From contig CM066032.1 of NCBI GenBank assembly GCA_033557465.1, positions 1,313,692,191 to 1,313,756,190 on the forward strand: DNA of 64,000 nt. The letters are read 5' to 3'. Positions 1 through 10,401 of this stretch are shown here, in pieces (the first letter of the stretch is position 1; the number at the start of each line of letters is the position of its first letter). Below the pieces are notes generated by a model. The model was not told the origin of the DNA and searched no databases. It worked only from the letters and a program-made list of their open reading frames with translations. Both the position numbers and the translations under genes were made by a program. Source of the stretch: Ichthyophis bannanicus. Taxonomy: Eukaryota > Chordata > Amphibia > Gymnophiona > Ichthyophiidae.

Positions 1-270
1 TATTTAAATTGTTTACTTACTTAAAAGGTGCTAGGGATAGTTGTACAAACACAAGTATACCTAATAGATTTAAGGGACTTTGTTCATATCAGGATTAATT
101 TCAGGGCCTTAATTAAGATATACCTGATGAAGTTAACCAGCTATACCCAAAAGTGAGCTGGGCTACCTCTGTCCCTGTAAGAGCTGCAACAACCTATAAA
201 TCTAAGATTGGGGATGGGTGGGAGTCGGGGTGGGTGGGAGAGGAAAGAACCAATGCCCTGTGTGACTTAA
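1..270 (-). repeat. CR1 5'-UTR-like relic
   Basis: This stretch resembles the upstream untranslated part of the near-full-length CR1 at 55.9-60.6 kb. Blocks such as 'tttacttact', 'tacctaata', 'acctataaa' and a following G-rich 'gggtgggtggg' run occur in the same order near 60,010-60,220. The identity is patchy, so the copy is old or from a sister family. No open frame belongs to it. The boundary on the right is uncertain because the homology fades in the A/T-rich sequence after the G-rich run. The alternative is chance similarity of AT-rich sequence, but the ordered blocks argue against it. Confidence 0.45.
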
Positions 271-1634
271 AAATAATTTTAAAGTTCTGTGTTTTTTAAT
301 CAGTTTAAACTCAGAGTTCCCTTTAACCCAAGAATCTGAGAAATTACCAGCAGGTAAATACTTACAATAACAGAATCCTTCCCAGCAAGAGCAGCTTTTC
401 TCAGTGGTCCTGATTAGTAGTATTAGAAATTTTGTCAACTTCCCAATGCAAATAGAGTAGCCCCATTCCCTTCTGTTCAGACAGAGCATATCTACTTGGT
501 TCTCTGTCTATGTTATGTCAACTTTGTAAGCCAACTGATTTCTGAAAACATTTAGAGAGTGTTCAATTCTCCACGAAGCTCTGGTACACTGATAGGGTAG
601 AATCTTTCCTAGACCAACTAAGGAGCCTGGGTGTGAAGCCTGTGTACAGGAACTCATCAGTTCAGGTTGGAAACATCTATTGTCAATTTGCTGCAAAGGA
701 ATTCAAATAGATAAACCCCAAATCAAGATAGGGAATCTCAAAGCTGACGCATAATTCAGATATATGCCTTCAGATGGTAATCGTATAAAGGGTTTTCTGC
801 ATATAAGGCAGGTTTTACATGCAGATAATGACTACTATAAACTTGTGTAGAGAACATTTGTGCACTACCAGGACTTGTTCTGGAAGCCAATAGTATAAAG
901 ACATATGCATGTGCATGTTGCCCGCATATAATAAGCACATTTTTCAATTTTTTATAGGCACCTTGTTATAAAGTTACTGTACCTCCTTCGTCCATAAGTC
1001 ACTTGATTATGTTCAGACTTGAGAATTCATTGGGCTAGAAATATGAAGTGCAGAGGAAACTATATTTGAAATGAGGTTAAGGTATTGAGGTCTGGTCTTT
1101 ATAAAATAGGTACTGTATACAACAGGTGCCTGTTGCACATGTCATTGATGCACAGCGATGGTAATTTCCTGACAGGGTGCCTAAAAATAGTTTTTCATTA
1201 TATAGTAGCTTCTGTCCTATCACTAATCATGAATTAGTTTTCCCGTGTTAAATTTATCTTTAATGAATTACATAAACTTTTAAATGAGCAAATATTTTCT
1301 TAGTATAATGGTTGCTTAAATACACTTAGCTCAGAAAAAAATAATAATTTGTACAATTATGCGCAGCGCCTTTTCCCATCATTAAAATAGAATGAAAAGA
1401 AAGATTGCTTTCTTTAATATTAATTGAAATCACGTCAACCGTAAAATTGTAGTAGTTGATATTTTGTGATGAAATTTACTGTATATTATGATATACAGAC
1501 CACTTTTTGGAAATGATTCACAGAAGATGAGGTTTAGCAAGTTGAATAGAAATAAGCAAAATAAGCTCTAACAATGATATAACAATAATATACTTGTACG
1601 ACCACTACTTATCATTGGTATAACACTACAAGAC
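271..1634. other. No recognisable feature
   Basis: AT-rich sequence with only short open frames and no coding signature, repeat structure or RNA gene that I can recognise. It may contain old repeats that have decayed beyond recognition by eye. Confidence 0.5.
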
Positions 1635-2100
1635 ATACACAGCGCATACATATATAAGTGAGAGACAGTCCCTGCTCATAAGAGCTTACAATCTAATTAA
1701 GACCACACATCAATTGGGGACTAGGGTAAATCTCGGACAAAGATACAGATAGGTAATGGCCAGGAGAATAAGGGGATCAGGATCCAAAAGCAGCCTCGAA
1801 GAGGTAGGTTTTAGCTTGGATTTGAATAGGGTCAGAGATGAAGCTTAGTGTACTAACTTGGGTAGTTTGTTCCAGACATAAGGAGCAGCAAGATGGAATG
1901 AAGTCTGGAGTTAGCGATGGCAGAGAAAGGCACAGATAAAAGGGATCTGACAGAGGAACAGAGATCCCAAGGACGGATCTAGGAAGTGATAAAAAAAGGA
2001 AAGGTAGCAAGGAGTCACAGAATGAATGCACTTACAGATCAGTAGGATAAGTTTGAACTGAATGAGGAAATGGATAGGGAGCTAGTGAAGCAACTTGAGA
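1635..2100 (-). mobile_element. L2-like LINE 3' relic
   Basis: The block around 1660-1700 ('cagtccctgctcataaga', then 'gcttacaatcta') is a sequence type commonly seen near the 3' ends of L2-like LINEs. Read on the minus strand, 1777-2031 ends in a peptide with the pattern 'QAKTYLFEAAF', which matches the conserved C-terminal tail of L2-type reverse transcriptase proteins (K-T-H/Y-L-F). Only the last part of the protein and the 3' UTR remain; the rest was lost by 5' truncation. It is non-functional. Confidence 0.5.
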
Positions 2101-2392
2101 TTATCTTCTGAGCAGAGCACTGATCAGCATCAGCAGCCGAGAGAGGGAATCCCAGCTTCCTCCCACTCCCCTGGTGCTGAGGCAAATCAGAGCCAAGGAA
2201 CTTCACCAGCATTGTTTAAAGCACAGGTGTGCCTGGGCGCACCCACGACTGGCGGGCCTGAACCTGAGGGCCTCGCCAGAGGGCCCTTTGGCATGGCCCC
2301 AAGGTGGGGACCTTGGGCAGTGTCCAGCCTGGAGATTCAGCACAACCACAGTATACCCGCAGTCAGGGCCAGCCTGTCCAAAAAACATCTTG

Positions 2393-2753
2393 CATCAGCC
2401 CAACTAAGTTAAAAAACCCACAAACCGGCTGCTGCTGCCGCCGCCGCCATGGCAGCAGCAGAATCGAGCATCCTGTGGGGCCCCCCTGCCCTGCAGAGTC
2501 CTCCATGCGGCCTCAGCGTCGGCTGTCAGAGCCACGCGAAGAGAGAGAGCTTCTCCTCTCACAGCTCTGTTAATCTCGCCGCGGGGCTGATGGGAAAGTC
2601 TCCCTTCGCACGGCTCTGAAAAGCCCACGCTGAGGCCACATAGAGGACTCTGCAGGGCAGGCGGGGCCCCGCGGGCTGCTTGATTCTGCCGCTGCCACGG
2701 CAACAGTGGCAGCAGCAGCCGGTTTGTGGTTTTTTTAACCTAGCTGGGCTGAT
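2393..2753. repeat. Foldback (long-palindrome) element
   Basis: The left arm, from 'catcagccca' at 2393 to about 2550, is a near-perfect reverse complement of the right arm, from about 2600 to 'gggctgatg' at 2753. Shared blocks in opposite orientation include 'cacaaaccggctgctgctgc', 'ctgccctgcagagtcct' and 'ggcctcagcgt'. Arms are about 150 bp and the loop about 50 bp. The arms contain CAG/CCG-type trinucleotide runs that vary in length between arms. This architecture fits a foldback or MITE-type non-autonomous DNA element. No transposase is present and no clear target duplication was found, partly because the right end passes straight into the minisatellite. The open frames across it are by-products of its GC-rich composition. 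Confidence 0.8.
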
Positions 2754-3570
2754 GGGGGGGGAGGGGGTTAGGACTGTTAATGGGCTATGGGGGGGTTAGG
2801 ACAGGTAATAGGCTATGAGGGGCTAAGACTGGAAATGGGCTGATGGGGGGTTACGACAGGTAATGGGCTGTGGGGGGCTAAGACTACAAGTGGGCTGATG
2901 GGGGGCTTAGGAATGATAATGGGCTATGGGGGGCTAAGACTGGAAGTGGGCTGATGGGGGTTTACGACCGGTAATGGGCTGTGGGGGGCTCAGACTACAA
3001 GTGGGCTGATGGGGGCATTAGGAGTGGTAATGGGCTGATGGGGGGGTTAGGACTGGAAGTGGACTGATGGGGAGGTTAGGACTGGTAATGAGCTATGGGG
3101 GGCTAAGACTGGAAGTGGGCTGATGGGGGGGGGGGTTATGACAGGTAATGGGCAGTGGGGGGCTAAGTCTACAAGTGGGCTGATGGAGGGGCTAGGATAG
3201 GACTGGAAATGGGCTGTTGGGGGGTGCTAAGTTTGGAAATGGGCTGTGATGGGGGCTTGAATTGAAATGGACTCATGGAGGGGCTAGAACTGGAAGTAGG
3301 CTTATGGGGGGTTTGGATTGGAAATGGGTTGAGTGGAGGGGAGCTAGGATTTGACATGGGCTGATGGTGGGGCTAGGAAAGGACTGGAAATGAGCTGATG
3401 GGGGGCTGGGATTGGAAATGAGCTGATGGAGGGACTCGGATAGGACTGGAAATGGATGGGGGAGCTAGGACTGGAAATGGGCTGATGGTGGGGCTAGGAT
3501 AGGATTGGAAATGGGCTGATGGGGGGCTAGGACTGGAAATGGGCTGATGCAGGGACTAGAAGGGAGCAGA
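2747..3570 (+). repeat. G-rich minisatellite, ~30-bp unit
   Basis: Roughly 25 degenerate tandem copies of a unit of about 28-34 bp with the pattern 'gggctgatggggggctagga' followed by 'ctggaaat'. Variants replace 'gatg' with 'atg' or 'gtg' and 'ggaaat' with 'ggtaat' or 'acaagt'. The G run varies from about 4 to 10 in successive copies. The first 'gggctgatg' coincides with the outer end of the foldback element at 2393-2753, so the array appears to have been seeded by that end. The many G runs on one strand could form G-quadruplexes. It shows no CRISPR-like repeat-spacer structure and no coding capacity. Confidence 0.85.
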
Positions 3571-4500
3571 TGCTGGGTGGGGCTGGAACTAGAAGGGAGC
3601 TGATGTTGGGGGAGGATTAGAATGGGATGGAGCTGGGAGAGTGAAATGGAGAGGGAAAAATATTTTGTGTGGGAGGGAAGACAAATCTACAATTGGCCGG
3701 GTATTGGGAGAGTAAGTGGGGATTGAGGATGGAGGGGTAAAATTTGAGTGGATGAAATAGGAATGAGGAAAGAGCAAAAGGAGAAAGCTTAGTATGTTAA
3801 AGCAGATGTAGAGAGAGAATGGAAAAAAAACTAGAAGAGAGGAGAAAGGACAAATGGACAGCAGATGGAGAGTTAGCAGAAGACACGAAGAAACTAGAAG
3901 AAAGTGGCTGGAACAATTGTAACTGAAAAAAAAATGCACAAAAGGTAGAAAAATCTCTCTCTATTTTGAATTTATTAACTGGAATATGTCAGCTCTGGGA
4001 AATGTGCCTCATTAACGTCTGCGCTTTGTTTAGTACAAGAGGAAATTAATTTATAGTTTTATTTCTACAGTGTTGTACATTCCAAGTTTGGCTTTTGGGG
4101 TTCCCAGTTTAATTATTGTCTTCCTGTTTCTAAATCGTGATTCCTTGTTTGGTGATGGTCTATGTTCTGCATGTGTAACTGAGCTGAGGTATTCTTTTTA
4201 TATAATTCCTATTTGACATTGCCACTTGTTCTCTTTCCCCAGTAGATCATGTATTGTTATTCTCTGAAATGTATTGATTTAATATTTGCAGTGTTGCCTT
4301 TTGATAGTTAGGGTATGGTGCTTTGTGAGTCCTGGTAGTGCTGTTAGGATACGGCGGGTTTGCTATGGGTTCTAAATGGGCAGTGTTTGTAGTAGTTCCT
4401 AATGTGCCTGGCAGTTGGTACTGGATTATAGTAATGTAGAAATCTTTTAGTCTTTCTTTATCCATATACTCATTAAGAGGCATGTTTACTAAAAGTTAGT
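3571..4500. other. No recognisable gene; purine-rich then AT-rich
   Basis: The array fades into a purine-rich stretch to about 3950, then AT-rich sequence. A minus-strand frame of 78 codons at 4247-4483 matches no family I know and lies in repeat-like sequence; I do not call it a gene. Confidence 0.45.
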
Positions 4501-4513
4501 GTATGGTAACATT

Positions 4514-4551
4514 ATGCAAATATTTATGCAAATGAGGCACCTTATGCAAAT
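4514..4551 (+). promoter_or_regulatory. Three octamer motifs (ATGCAAAT)
   Basis: Three perfect copies of ATGCAAAT lie at 4514-4521, 4526-4533 and 4544-4551, within 38 bp. This is the established binding octamer of POU-domain factors such as OCT1. They sit just upstream of the L2-like LINE that begins near 4600. Two copies are followed by 'gaggc', so part of the cluster may be a short duplication ('atgcaaatgaggc'). Any regulatory role is inference. Confidence 0.35.
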
Positions 4552-4759
4552 GAGGCCCCACACCGAGTCTCCGCACATGGCCCCGCACCCCCCTTGGGCC
4601 ACCGCTGACCGCAGTATACCCCTTTCTTCCCCTCAGCTATCTTGACCCTCTCTGTTCCTTGTCCCCCTCCTCTTAACTCTCAGCCTCTTCCTTTGCCCCC
4701 TTCCTCTCGCAGTTGGGGAGTTATCCTCCTTTGACTCTTCACTCTCAGCCCCATGGACC

Positions 4760-5773
4760 ATGCATGCTATCCCTGTTCACTGGACATGGCGGCCCACTCC
4801 CAAACTTACTGATAAATTGGGCCCCTCTTGGGTGTTATCTAACCTCATTACCTGCTCACTCTCCATGGACCCCGCCTCTCCTCTTTTTACCATGGCTCTT
4901 GCTTTGCTCAACTGCCACTCCCTGCATTCTAAACCAGAGCTTGTTCAAGACCTTATATTACAGAGCTCTCTCAACGGCATCTTCCTTACGGAGACCTGGC
5001 TGCGTCCCGGCGAGGAGCCTATTCTTTATCAATGTCTTCCCCATGGCTTCTCTGCTCTTTCTCTACCCCACTCTGGCCACTCAGGTGGAGGGTTAGCTCT
5101 CCTCTACCGTTCTTCCTTACATTTTCAGGAAATTTCTTCCCCAGCACTCCATTACCCTGAAGCACCTCTTCATCTGAGATTTTCCCTGCCCAGACATTAT
5201 CTCCTCCTATATGTTCCCCCCTCGATTCATTCTGATCTCTGGGACTCCCTCTTCCTTACCCTGTCTGAAGTCTCCTCCACTTATTCACACCTTACAATTC
5301 TGGGCAACCTGAACATCCACATCAACTCTCCCTCCCGACCCAGAGACAAGGCCTTCATTTCGCTTCTCTTTGATCTATCCCTTCGTCAGCACATCTCCCT
5401 CCCCATGCACACTCTCGACCTGCTTCTTACTGCTCCCTTGTTGTCTATGATCACGACTTTGTCCCTTCCCTGGACGGACCACCTCTGTGTGTTCTTCTCC
5501 TTGTCCCTCCAAACCTCCCCTCTTCCTCCTCAGTCTATCTCTGCATCCACACACTTAAAGCGGAGCATCACTCCTAACACCCTTCTTCACTTCCCCTCTG
5601 GTAACTCCATCTTTCCTTCCAATTTTGGCTCCTCATCTATCGATGTCCAGGTTCAGTCCTGGCATTCCACTCTCTCTGCTCGCATTGACAGACTGGTCCC
5701 CCTCGAATCATGCACTATTCACCCTAACCTTCATTGGCATCCCTGGTTCACACATGATCTCTCTCTTCTCTGA
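4760..5773 (+). pseudogene. L2-like endonuclease region
   Basis: Remnant of an apurinic-type (EEP family) endonuclease, which nicks target DNA to prime reverse transcription. The frame of 337 codons carries the pattern 'LLNCHSLHSK' (the N-containing first motif), 'IFLTETWL' with the catalytic-type glutamate, and 'GGGLALLYR', which are standard for L2/CR1-type endonucleases. The 'GDFN' motif position reads 'GNLNIH', and the SDH position reads 'WTDHL'. It ends in a frameshift, and coding continues in the next frame from about 5700 to 5969 with 'SRRHYKAQIFSAKKTYY', the linker before the RT. Part of one ORF2, not a gene of its own. Confidence 0.8.
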
Positions 5774-6013
5774 GATCAGCAGAGCTGAGAGTCTCTGGCA
5801 GCATCAACCTACCTCCACTAGCCTTCTTCGCTTCCGTCTTTCCCGCCGCCACTACAAAGCCCAAATCTTCTCAGCTAAAAAGACCTATTACACCACCATT
5901 ATTTCATCTGCCTCAAATTCCTCCAGGCAACGTTTTTCAGTGTTTCACTCTTTCAGAGGTCACCGATAGCTCAGCACCCTCAGCCCACCCCCCTCTGCCA
6001 GATCCCTCTCATC

Positions 6014-7245
6014 TTGCCAGCTACTTCTCTGAGAAGATTTCTGTTGCGGGGGGGATGGAGAGGGGGAAACTTGGAAAGGAAAACAATTTCATCTCCCCTG
6101 CCCACCCCTGGCTTGGTGTCTTCACCACCATCCTCCTCCTCCCTACCCACCCCTACCTTCCCACATCTTTGGTCTTCCTTCCAGCCCGTCACTGCTGCCA
6201 CCCTACTCAAGGTTATCAATTCATCTGGTAAAACTACATGCCCCTCTGACCCTATCTCTTCCCCTTCGATCACAGAACCTTCCTTTGCCCTCCTTCCTTT
6301 TGTACTCTTCATCTTTAATTCCAGTCTCGCTTCAGGTATCTTTCCCTCTCTATGGAAGCATGCCCTTGTCCATCCCATCCTTAAAAAGCCTTCACCTGTC
6401 CTAGACACTCTGGCTAACTGGGTCCAAGTTCTAAATCTTCCCTTCCTTTCCAAGGTCCTTGAGAAACTAGTCTTCTCTCAACTCTCTTCACACTTGGATT
6501 CCACTCACTTCTTGCATCCACGCCAATCTGGTTTCTGCACTGGCCATAGCACAGACACTATCTTTCTTTCCCTGCTCAGTGAAACACACACTGCTCATGA
6601 ACAAGGCAACATCTCTCTTGCAATTTCCTTGAGTCTCTCCGCAGCCTTTGATTTGATAGATCGCCCTTTTCTACTTTCTCTTCTCTCTGACTGTGGACAT
6701 CGGGACACAACCCTTCACTGGTTTCAGTCTTTCCTGTCCTCACGTTCCTTCTCAGTGCTTTGCAGTTCTGCCTCATCCCCCCCCCCCCATCTCACTAACC
6801 TGTGACATCCCCAAGGGCTTAGTTCTGGCCCCCTCCTCTTCAACATTTTCTTAGCCCCCCTTGCATTACTAACCCAGCAACTTGGTATCTCTGCCTACTT
6901 TTATGCAGACAATATCCTCCTTCTCTTTCACACAAACGCTCGCTCCCCGGATATAACCCCCTTAAATGCTTGTTTATCCTCTGTCTCTGACTGGCTTCAT
7001 CCCATTCGCCTCTCTCTCAATCCCTCCAAATGTTTCGCAATATGGCTCACCTTTAATATCCCACAACCCACAATAGCCCCTTTTTTGTCCAACTCCCCAG
7101 TCCCACTTGTTCACTCCCTTCACTATCTTGGGGTCTTTCTAGATTTCTCTCTGTCATTTCACGGCCACATTTCCTCCCTTGTCCAACGGTCTTTCTTCTT
7201 CCTCCATCGTATCTGCTCTTTGTTCTCCTCTTGACCAGCACTCCC
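6014..7245 (+). pseudogene. L2-like reverse transcriptase region
   Basis: Reverse transcriptase core of the same LINE. The 263-codon frame from 6014 includes 'LNLPFLSKVLEKLVFSQL', 'RQSGFCTGHSTDTIF' and 'LSLSAAFDLIDRPFLLSLL', the last matching the L2 motif with the first catalytic aspartate. After a C run near 6780 the frame changes, and the second catalytic box near 6900 reads FYADN instead of YADD, removing an essential aspartate. The thumb-like segment 'SLHYLGVFLDFSLSFHGHI' follows near 7115. Inactive. Confidence 0.8.
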
Positions 7246-7259
7246 TTACCACTCTCCTT

Positions 7260-7735
7260 CTAATCGCTAGTAATTTCTAGAATAGATTATTGCAACAGTG
7301 CTCTTGCCGGTCTTCCCAATTACCAACTTTGTCGATTGCAACTTCTCCAAAATACAGCAGCCCGGATTATCACTTATACCTCGCACTGTGAATACATCAC
7401 TCCTACCCTGATCAAACTTCACTGGCTTCCCATAAAATTTTGCATAAATTACAAAATTCTCATATCCGCTCACTAGGCAATCCACACAGACATACCACAA
7501 TATTTGGCTGACCTTCTTCATTTTCACTCACCCCACCATCTCCTCAGATCCTTCCACACTCACCGCTTGGCCCTCCCCTCAGTTTTCCTATACTCATCTG
7601 GAACAAATGCGTCATTCTGCTTTCTTTTTCCTTGCTCCTGCTTTATGGAATTCCCTACCTGCCTCACTACATGCAGAGACCTCCTTTCTACATTTCAAAT
7701 CTCAGCTTAAAACACACCTGTTTCAGTTGGCTTAT
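7260..7735 (+). pseudogene. L2-like ORF2 C-terminal region
   Basis: Continuation of the same LINE protein in broken frames. The translation near 7270-7460 reads as 'DYCNSALAGLPNYQLCRLQ' then 'LLQNTAARI' and 'LHWLPI', the well-known conserved segment after the RT core in L2-type LINEs. A 68-codon piece at 7504-7710 carries the remaining end. At least one stop interrupts it. Confidence 0.7.
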
Positions 7736-7977
7736 GACTTTCCCTCCCTTTATCCTGGGCAGTCTCCCCCTTAGCTCATTCCCTTAGTCTAAGTAGTTCT
7801 CTCCTCCCCATCTGCCCATTGCTCTCTTCTTCATTCTCTTTCTTTTCTGTCCTGTCCTGCATATGATTGGCATTCTTTTCCTTTTCCTTTTTTTAAATTT
7901 AGATTTTTGTAAACTGCTCTGATGCCTTGCTGCCTAGGGTAGTATATCAAATTACAATAAACATAAAGATAAAGACT

Positions 7978-9370
7978 TAAGAAGAGGGATTATGTGAGCA
8001 TAGCGAGACTGGTGGAAGATTAGCTGTGCAGCTGAGTTTTGAACAGATTGAAGGAGAAAGAGATGAATCAGAGGGAGACCAGAAAGCAGCAAGTTTCAAT
8101 AGTCTAGATGGATGGTGACCAGATAGCACATAAGGGTCTTAGTAGTATGTTCAGAAAGGAAGGGACAAATTTTGCTGATGTAACTGAGAAACAGGCTTTA
8201 CGTAGTTTCCTATCTGTTGCATGTGTGCAGAGAAAGAGAAAAAGAGAGAGAGAGGAGTCAAAGATGAACCCAAGGTTGCGAGCTGAGGAAACAGGGAGGA
8301 TTAAAGTGTTATTCACAGAAATAGAGAAAGGAGGAAGAAGTGGGTTTAGGCATAAAGATAAGGAGCTCAATTTTGACTGTGTTCAGTTTCAGATGGCTAT
8401 GGGACATCCAGGTAGCAATGTCAGATAAGCAGGCTGAGATAAGGGCTTGGATTCCTGGAGAGATTTCAGGTTCAGAGAGCTTTATCTGAGAGAGCTATAT
8501 CTGAGAGCCCTCAGCATAAAAATGATACTGCAAACTAAGGGAGGAGATGAGTGCACCAAGGGAATAGGTATAGCGAGAAAAAAAGAAGAGGTCCCAAGAC
8601 AGAGCCCCAAAGTACAGCGACTGAAAGTGGGATGGGAGTAGAGGAGGATCTACTAGAACACACACTAAAAGTGGAATAGGAGAATCAAGATAGAACAGAG
8701 CCCCTAAATCCAAGAGAGAACAGAATATCAAGGAGAAGGTGGTGATCAATACTGTCAAAGCAGCTGAAAGGTCAAGAAGGTTGAGGATTGAGTAAAGGCC
8801 CTCAAATTTGGTGAGGAAAAGTCAGTGGAGACTTTGTCAAGAGCCACTTTTGTAGAATGTAAGGGACAAAATCCAGATTTCAGGGGATCCAGAAGGGCAT
8901 GAAGGTACAGATCCAAACAATGGCAGTGAACTGCATGTTCAAGGAGTTTTAAAAGCAAAGGGAGACAGGAAATGGGCCAACAGAAGGACAGGTGGGGACT
9001 AATGGAGGTTTTTGAGGTGGGATGTAACCACAGCATGTGAGAAGGCTGCAGCGGCAGTTGCAGTGGAGAGCAATAGGACGAGGATATGACAGATGGGAGG
9101 AATGATGGTACAAGAGATAGAGCCTAGTAGGTGGGTGGGTATGAGATCAGAGGAACAGGTGTTGAGTTTGGAGGAGGAGAGGAAATGAGTGATTTCTCTC
9201 TCAGAGAAGTATACATTAAAACATTGATGAACATGACACAGCAAGCAGGAAGGGCATATGGAACTAGGACATATGAAAAGGTAAACAACTTTGGGTTTCT
9301 GGCTAATGATGGCAGGAGGATGGTTTGACTTTCGGGTGCATGCAACTAGGTAAACAGTCTCTTCACCCAT
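7978..9370 (-). mobile_element. L2-like LINE, degenerate (copy 2)
   Basis: Minus-strand pieces in several frames give L2-type RT motifs in the correct order. 8999-9370 contains 'HLLGSISCTIIPPICHILVL'. 8755-9036 contains 'PISCLPLLLKLLEH' and 'LKSGFCPLHST'. 8495-8758 ends with 'LQYHFYAEGSQI', equivalent to the YADDTQI catalytic box with the aspartates lost. 8104-8370 carries 'ARNLGFIFDSSLSL' and further on the 'LDYCN..LSGLP' equivalent. The endonuclease half is missing and the 3' end is cut at about 7977, exactly where the plus-strand L2-like copy ends. Heavily mutated. Confidence 0.75.
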
Positions 9371-9753
9371 TTAAGACCTGGCAGATGAATCAGGCTTTCA
9401 CATGCTTCCTGGAATGGAGGTAGTCTACAGTTAGGAGTAGCTCTTCTGGGAGTGAATTCCAGAGGACGGGGACTACCTGAGTGTCAGCTTGATGTTTTCT
9501 TTAATACCTCACCAAGGACATCTCTCAGGAAAAACTGTTGCACCAGTTGTGTAGATTGTTCTTTAAACTCCTGCGTTAATGAACAAACTTTATAGATATA
9601 AAAAGTGTCCAATTTACAGTCTTCATGACAACCTCTAGCCTTCCTCTTGTGCAGACAAAGATATATAGAGGCCAGCAATATTCTGATTCATCAGCTTTCT
9701 GAATATTGTAATGACAATTGGATTAACCGAATTCTTTACCAGAATTTCTAAAT
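9371..9753. other. No recognisable feature
   Basis: Short frames only, with no family signature. The right end holds the left target-site copy of the next insertion (9754-9771). Confidence 0.45.
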
Positions 9754-9771
9754 AAGACATTTGGGAGGGGG

Positions 9772-10383
9772 TGCAGTTTTTTGTTTCCTGAAGTGTGTCT
9801 GCTTCATCAGAGCTTAAGGAAGGGGAAATGATTTCTTCACATCAAAAGGCCTCTTCTACGTTAGATATCTCAGCCTTTATAGAATCATCCTCAGATGATA
9901 TTTCCTCCAGGGCCACTTTGTTGGTCACCTTAGGGTTAGAGATTGATAAAAATAGAATTATGAGAGCTTGTTTTAAGAGAAAATCGGAGAAATTTTGTGG
10001 TCAGATCGTTCAGGTGTTTCCTGACGTATCCAGGGCCACGCAAGTGAGGCGCAAGGCGTTTTTAGAATTGCGCTCGCGGGTGGTGGCCCTTGGTGCAATT
10101 TTTCATCTTAAATTTCCGTGTAAATGTTTGATACTTTTTCAGGGTGAAAGATATGTGTTTTATGAGTCTGTTCAGTTGTTAGAGTTTCTTAAAAGTAAGG
10201 GAGTATAGATAAAGTCTTACTCTGGGAACCAATGTAAGGTATTTTACTATTAAGTGTGGTGCACCTCCTTGATGTGGTTGAACACTTAGTTTTCTTGATT
10301 GTTTTTCAACCGATGGTTGTATTGAAGTTTATTTGCTTTTCTTGTATTATATGTATTAAACTTTATAAACAACAAAAAAAAAA
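9772..10383 (+). mobile_element. L1 ORF1-only (HAL1-like) retroinsertion
   Basis: An insertion of about 612 bp with a 3' poly(A) tract ending near 10,385. It is flanked by target-site duplications reading 'aagacatttgggaggggg' on the left (9754-9771) and the same with one extra G on the right (from 10,384). It contains the end of an L1-type ORF1, about 170 bp of 3' UTR and the poly(A); no ORF2 sequence separates ORF1 from the tail. That is the arrangement of half-L1 (HAL1) elements of mammals. Alternatively it is an internally deleted or aberrantly spliced L1 transcript. Confidence 0.7.
9795..10208 (+). pseudogene. L1-type ORF1 C-terminal half
   Basis: This 5'-truncated frame has no ATG start; it opens with GTG at 9795. 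The C-terminal part has 'QIVQVFPDVSRATQVRRKAF' followed by 'FPCKCLI' and 'ERYVFYESVQLLEFL', the signature of the C-terminal RNA-binding domain of L1 ORF1 proteins. These proteins bind their own RNA as trimers and act as chaperones during reverse transcription. The preceding segment around 'ISSRATLLVTLGLEID' corresponds to the end of the RRM domain. The coiled coil is absent. It remains free of stop codons to its natural end. Confidence 0.7.
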
Positions 10384-10401
10384 AAGACATTTGGGGAGGG
10401 G

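Larger units (their letters stand above)
4600..7977 (+). mobile_element. L2-like LINE, degenerate (copy 1)
   Basis: A LINE of the L2/CR1 group, with endonuclease, reverse transcriptase and C-terminal regions in the correct order but in several frames. The sequence is pyrimidine-rich on the plus strand. The 3' end near 7900-7977 has a short AT-rich tail ('ttacaataaac') after 'gtaaactgctctgatgcc'. The left boundary near 4600 is approximate. Frameshifts between the endonuclease and RT frames, a frameshift at a C run near 6780 and a mutated catalytic box show that it is dead. It meets a second L2-like element of opposite orientation at about 7977. Confidence 0.85.

Noticed and set aside
2404..2703. 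99-codon minus-strand frame and overlapping plus-strand frames in the foldback element
   Set aside because: Low-complexity CAG/CCG translation in a palindrome, without similarity to a known protein.
2747..3570. CRISPR-like array
   Set aside because: Units are contiguous and degenerate without unique spacers, and the DNA is eukaryotic; it is a minisatellite.
4247..4483. 78-codon minus-strand frame as a small gene
   Set aside because: No recognisable family, atypical composition and repeat-like surroundings; left as unannotated.
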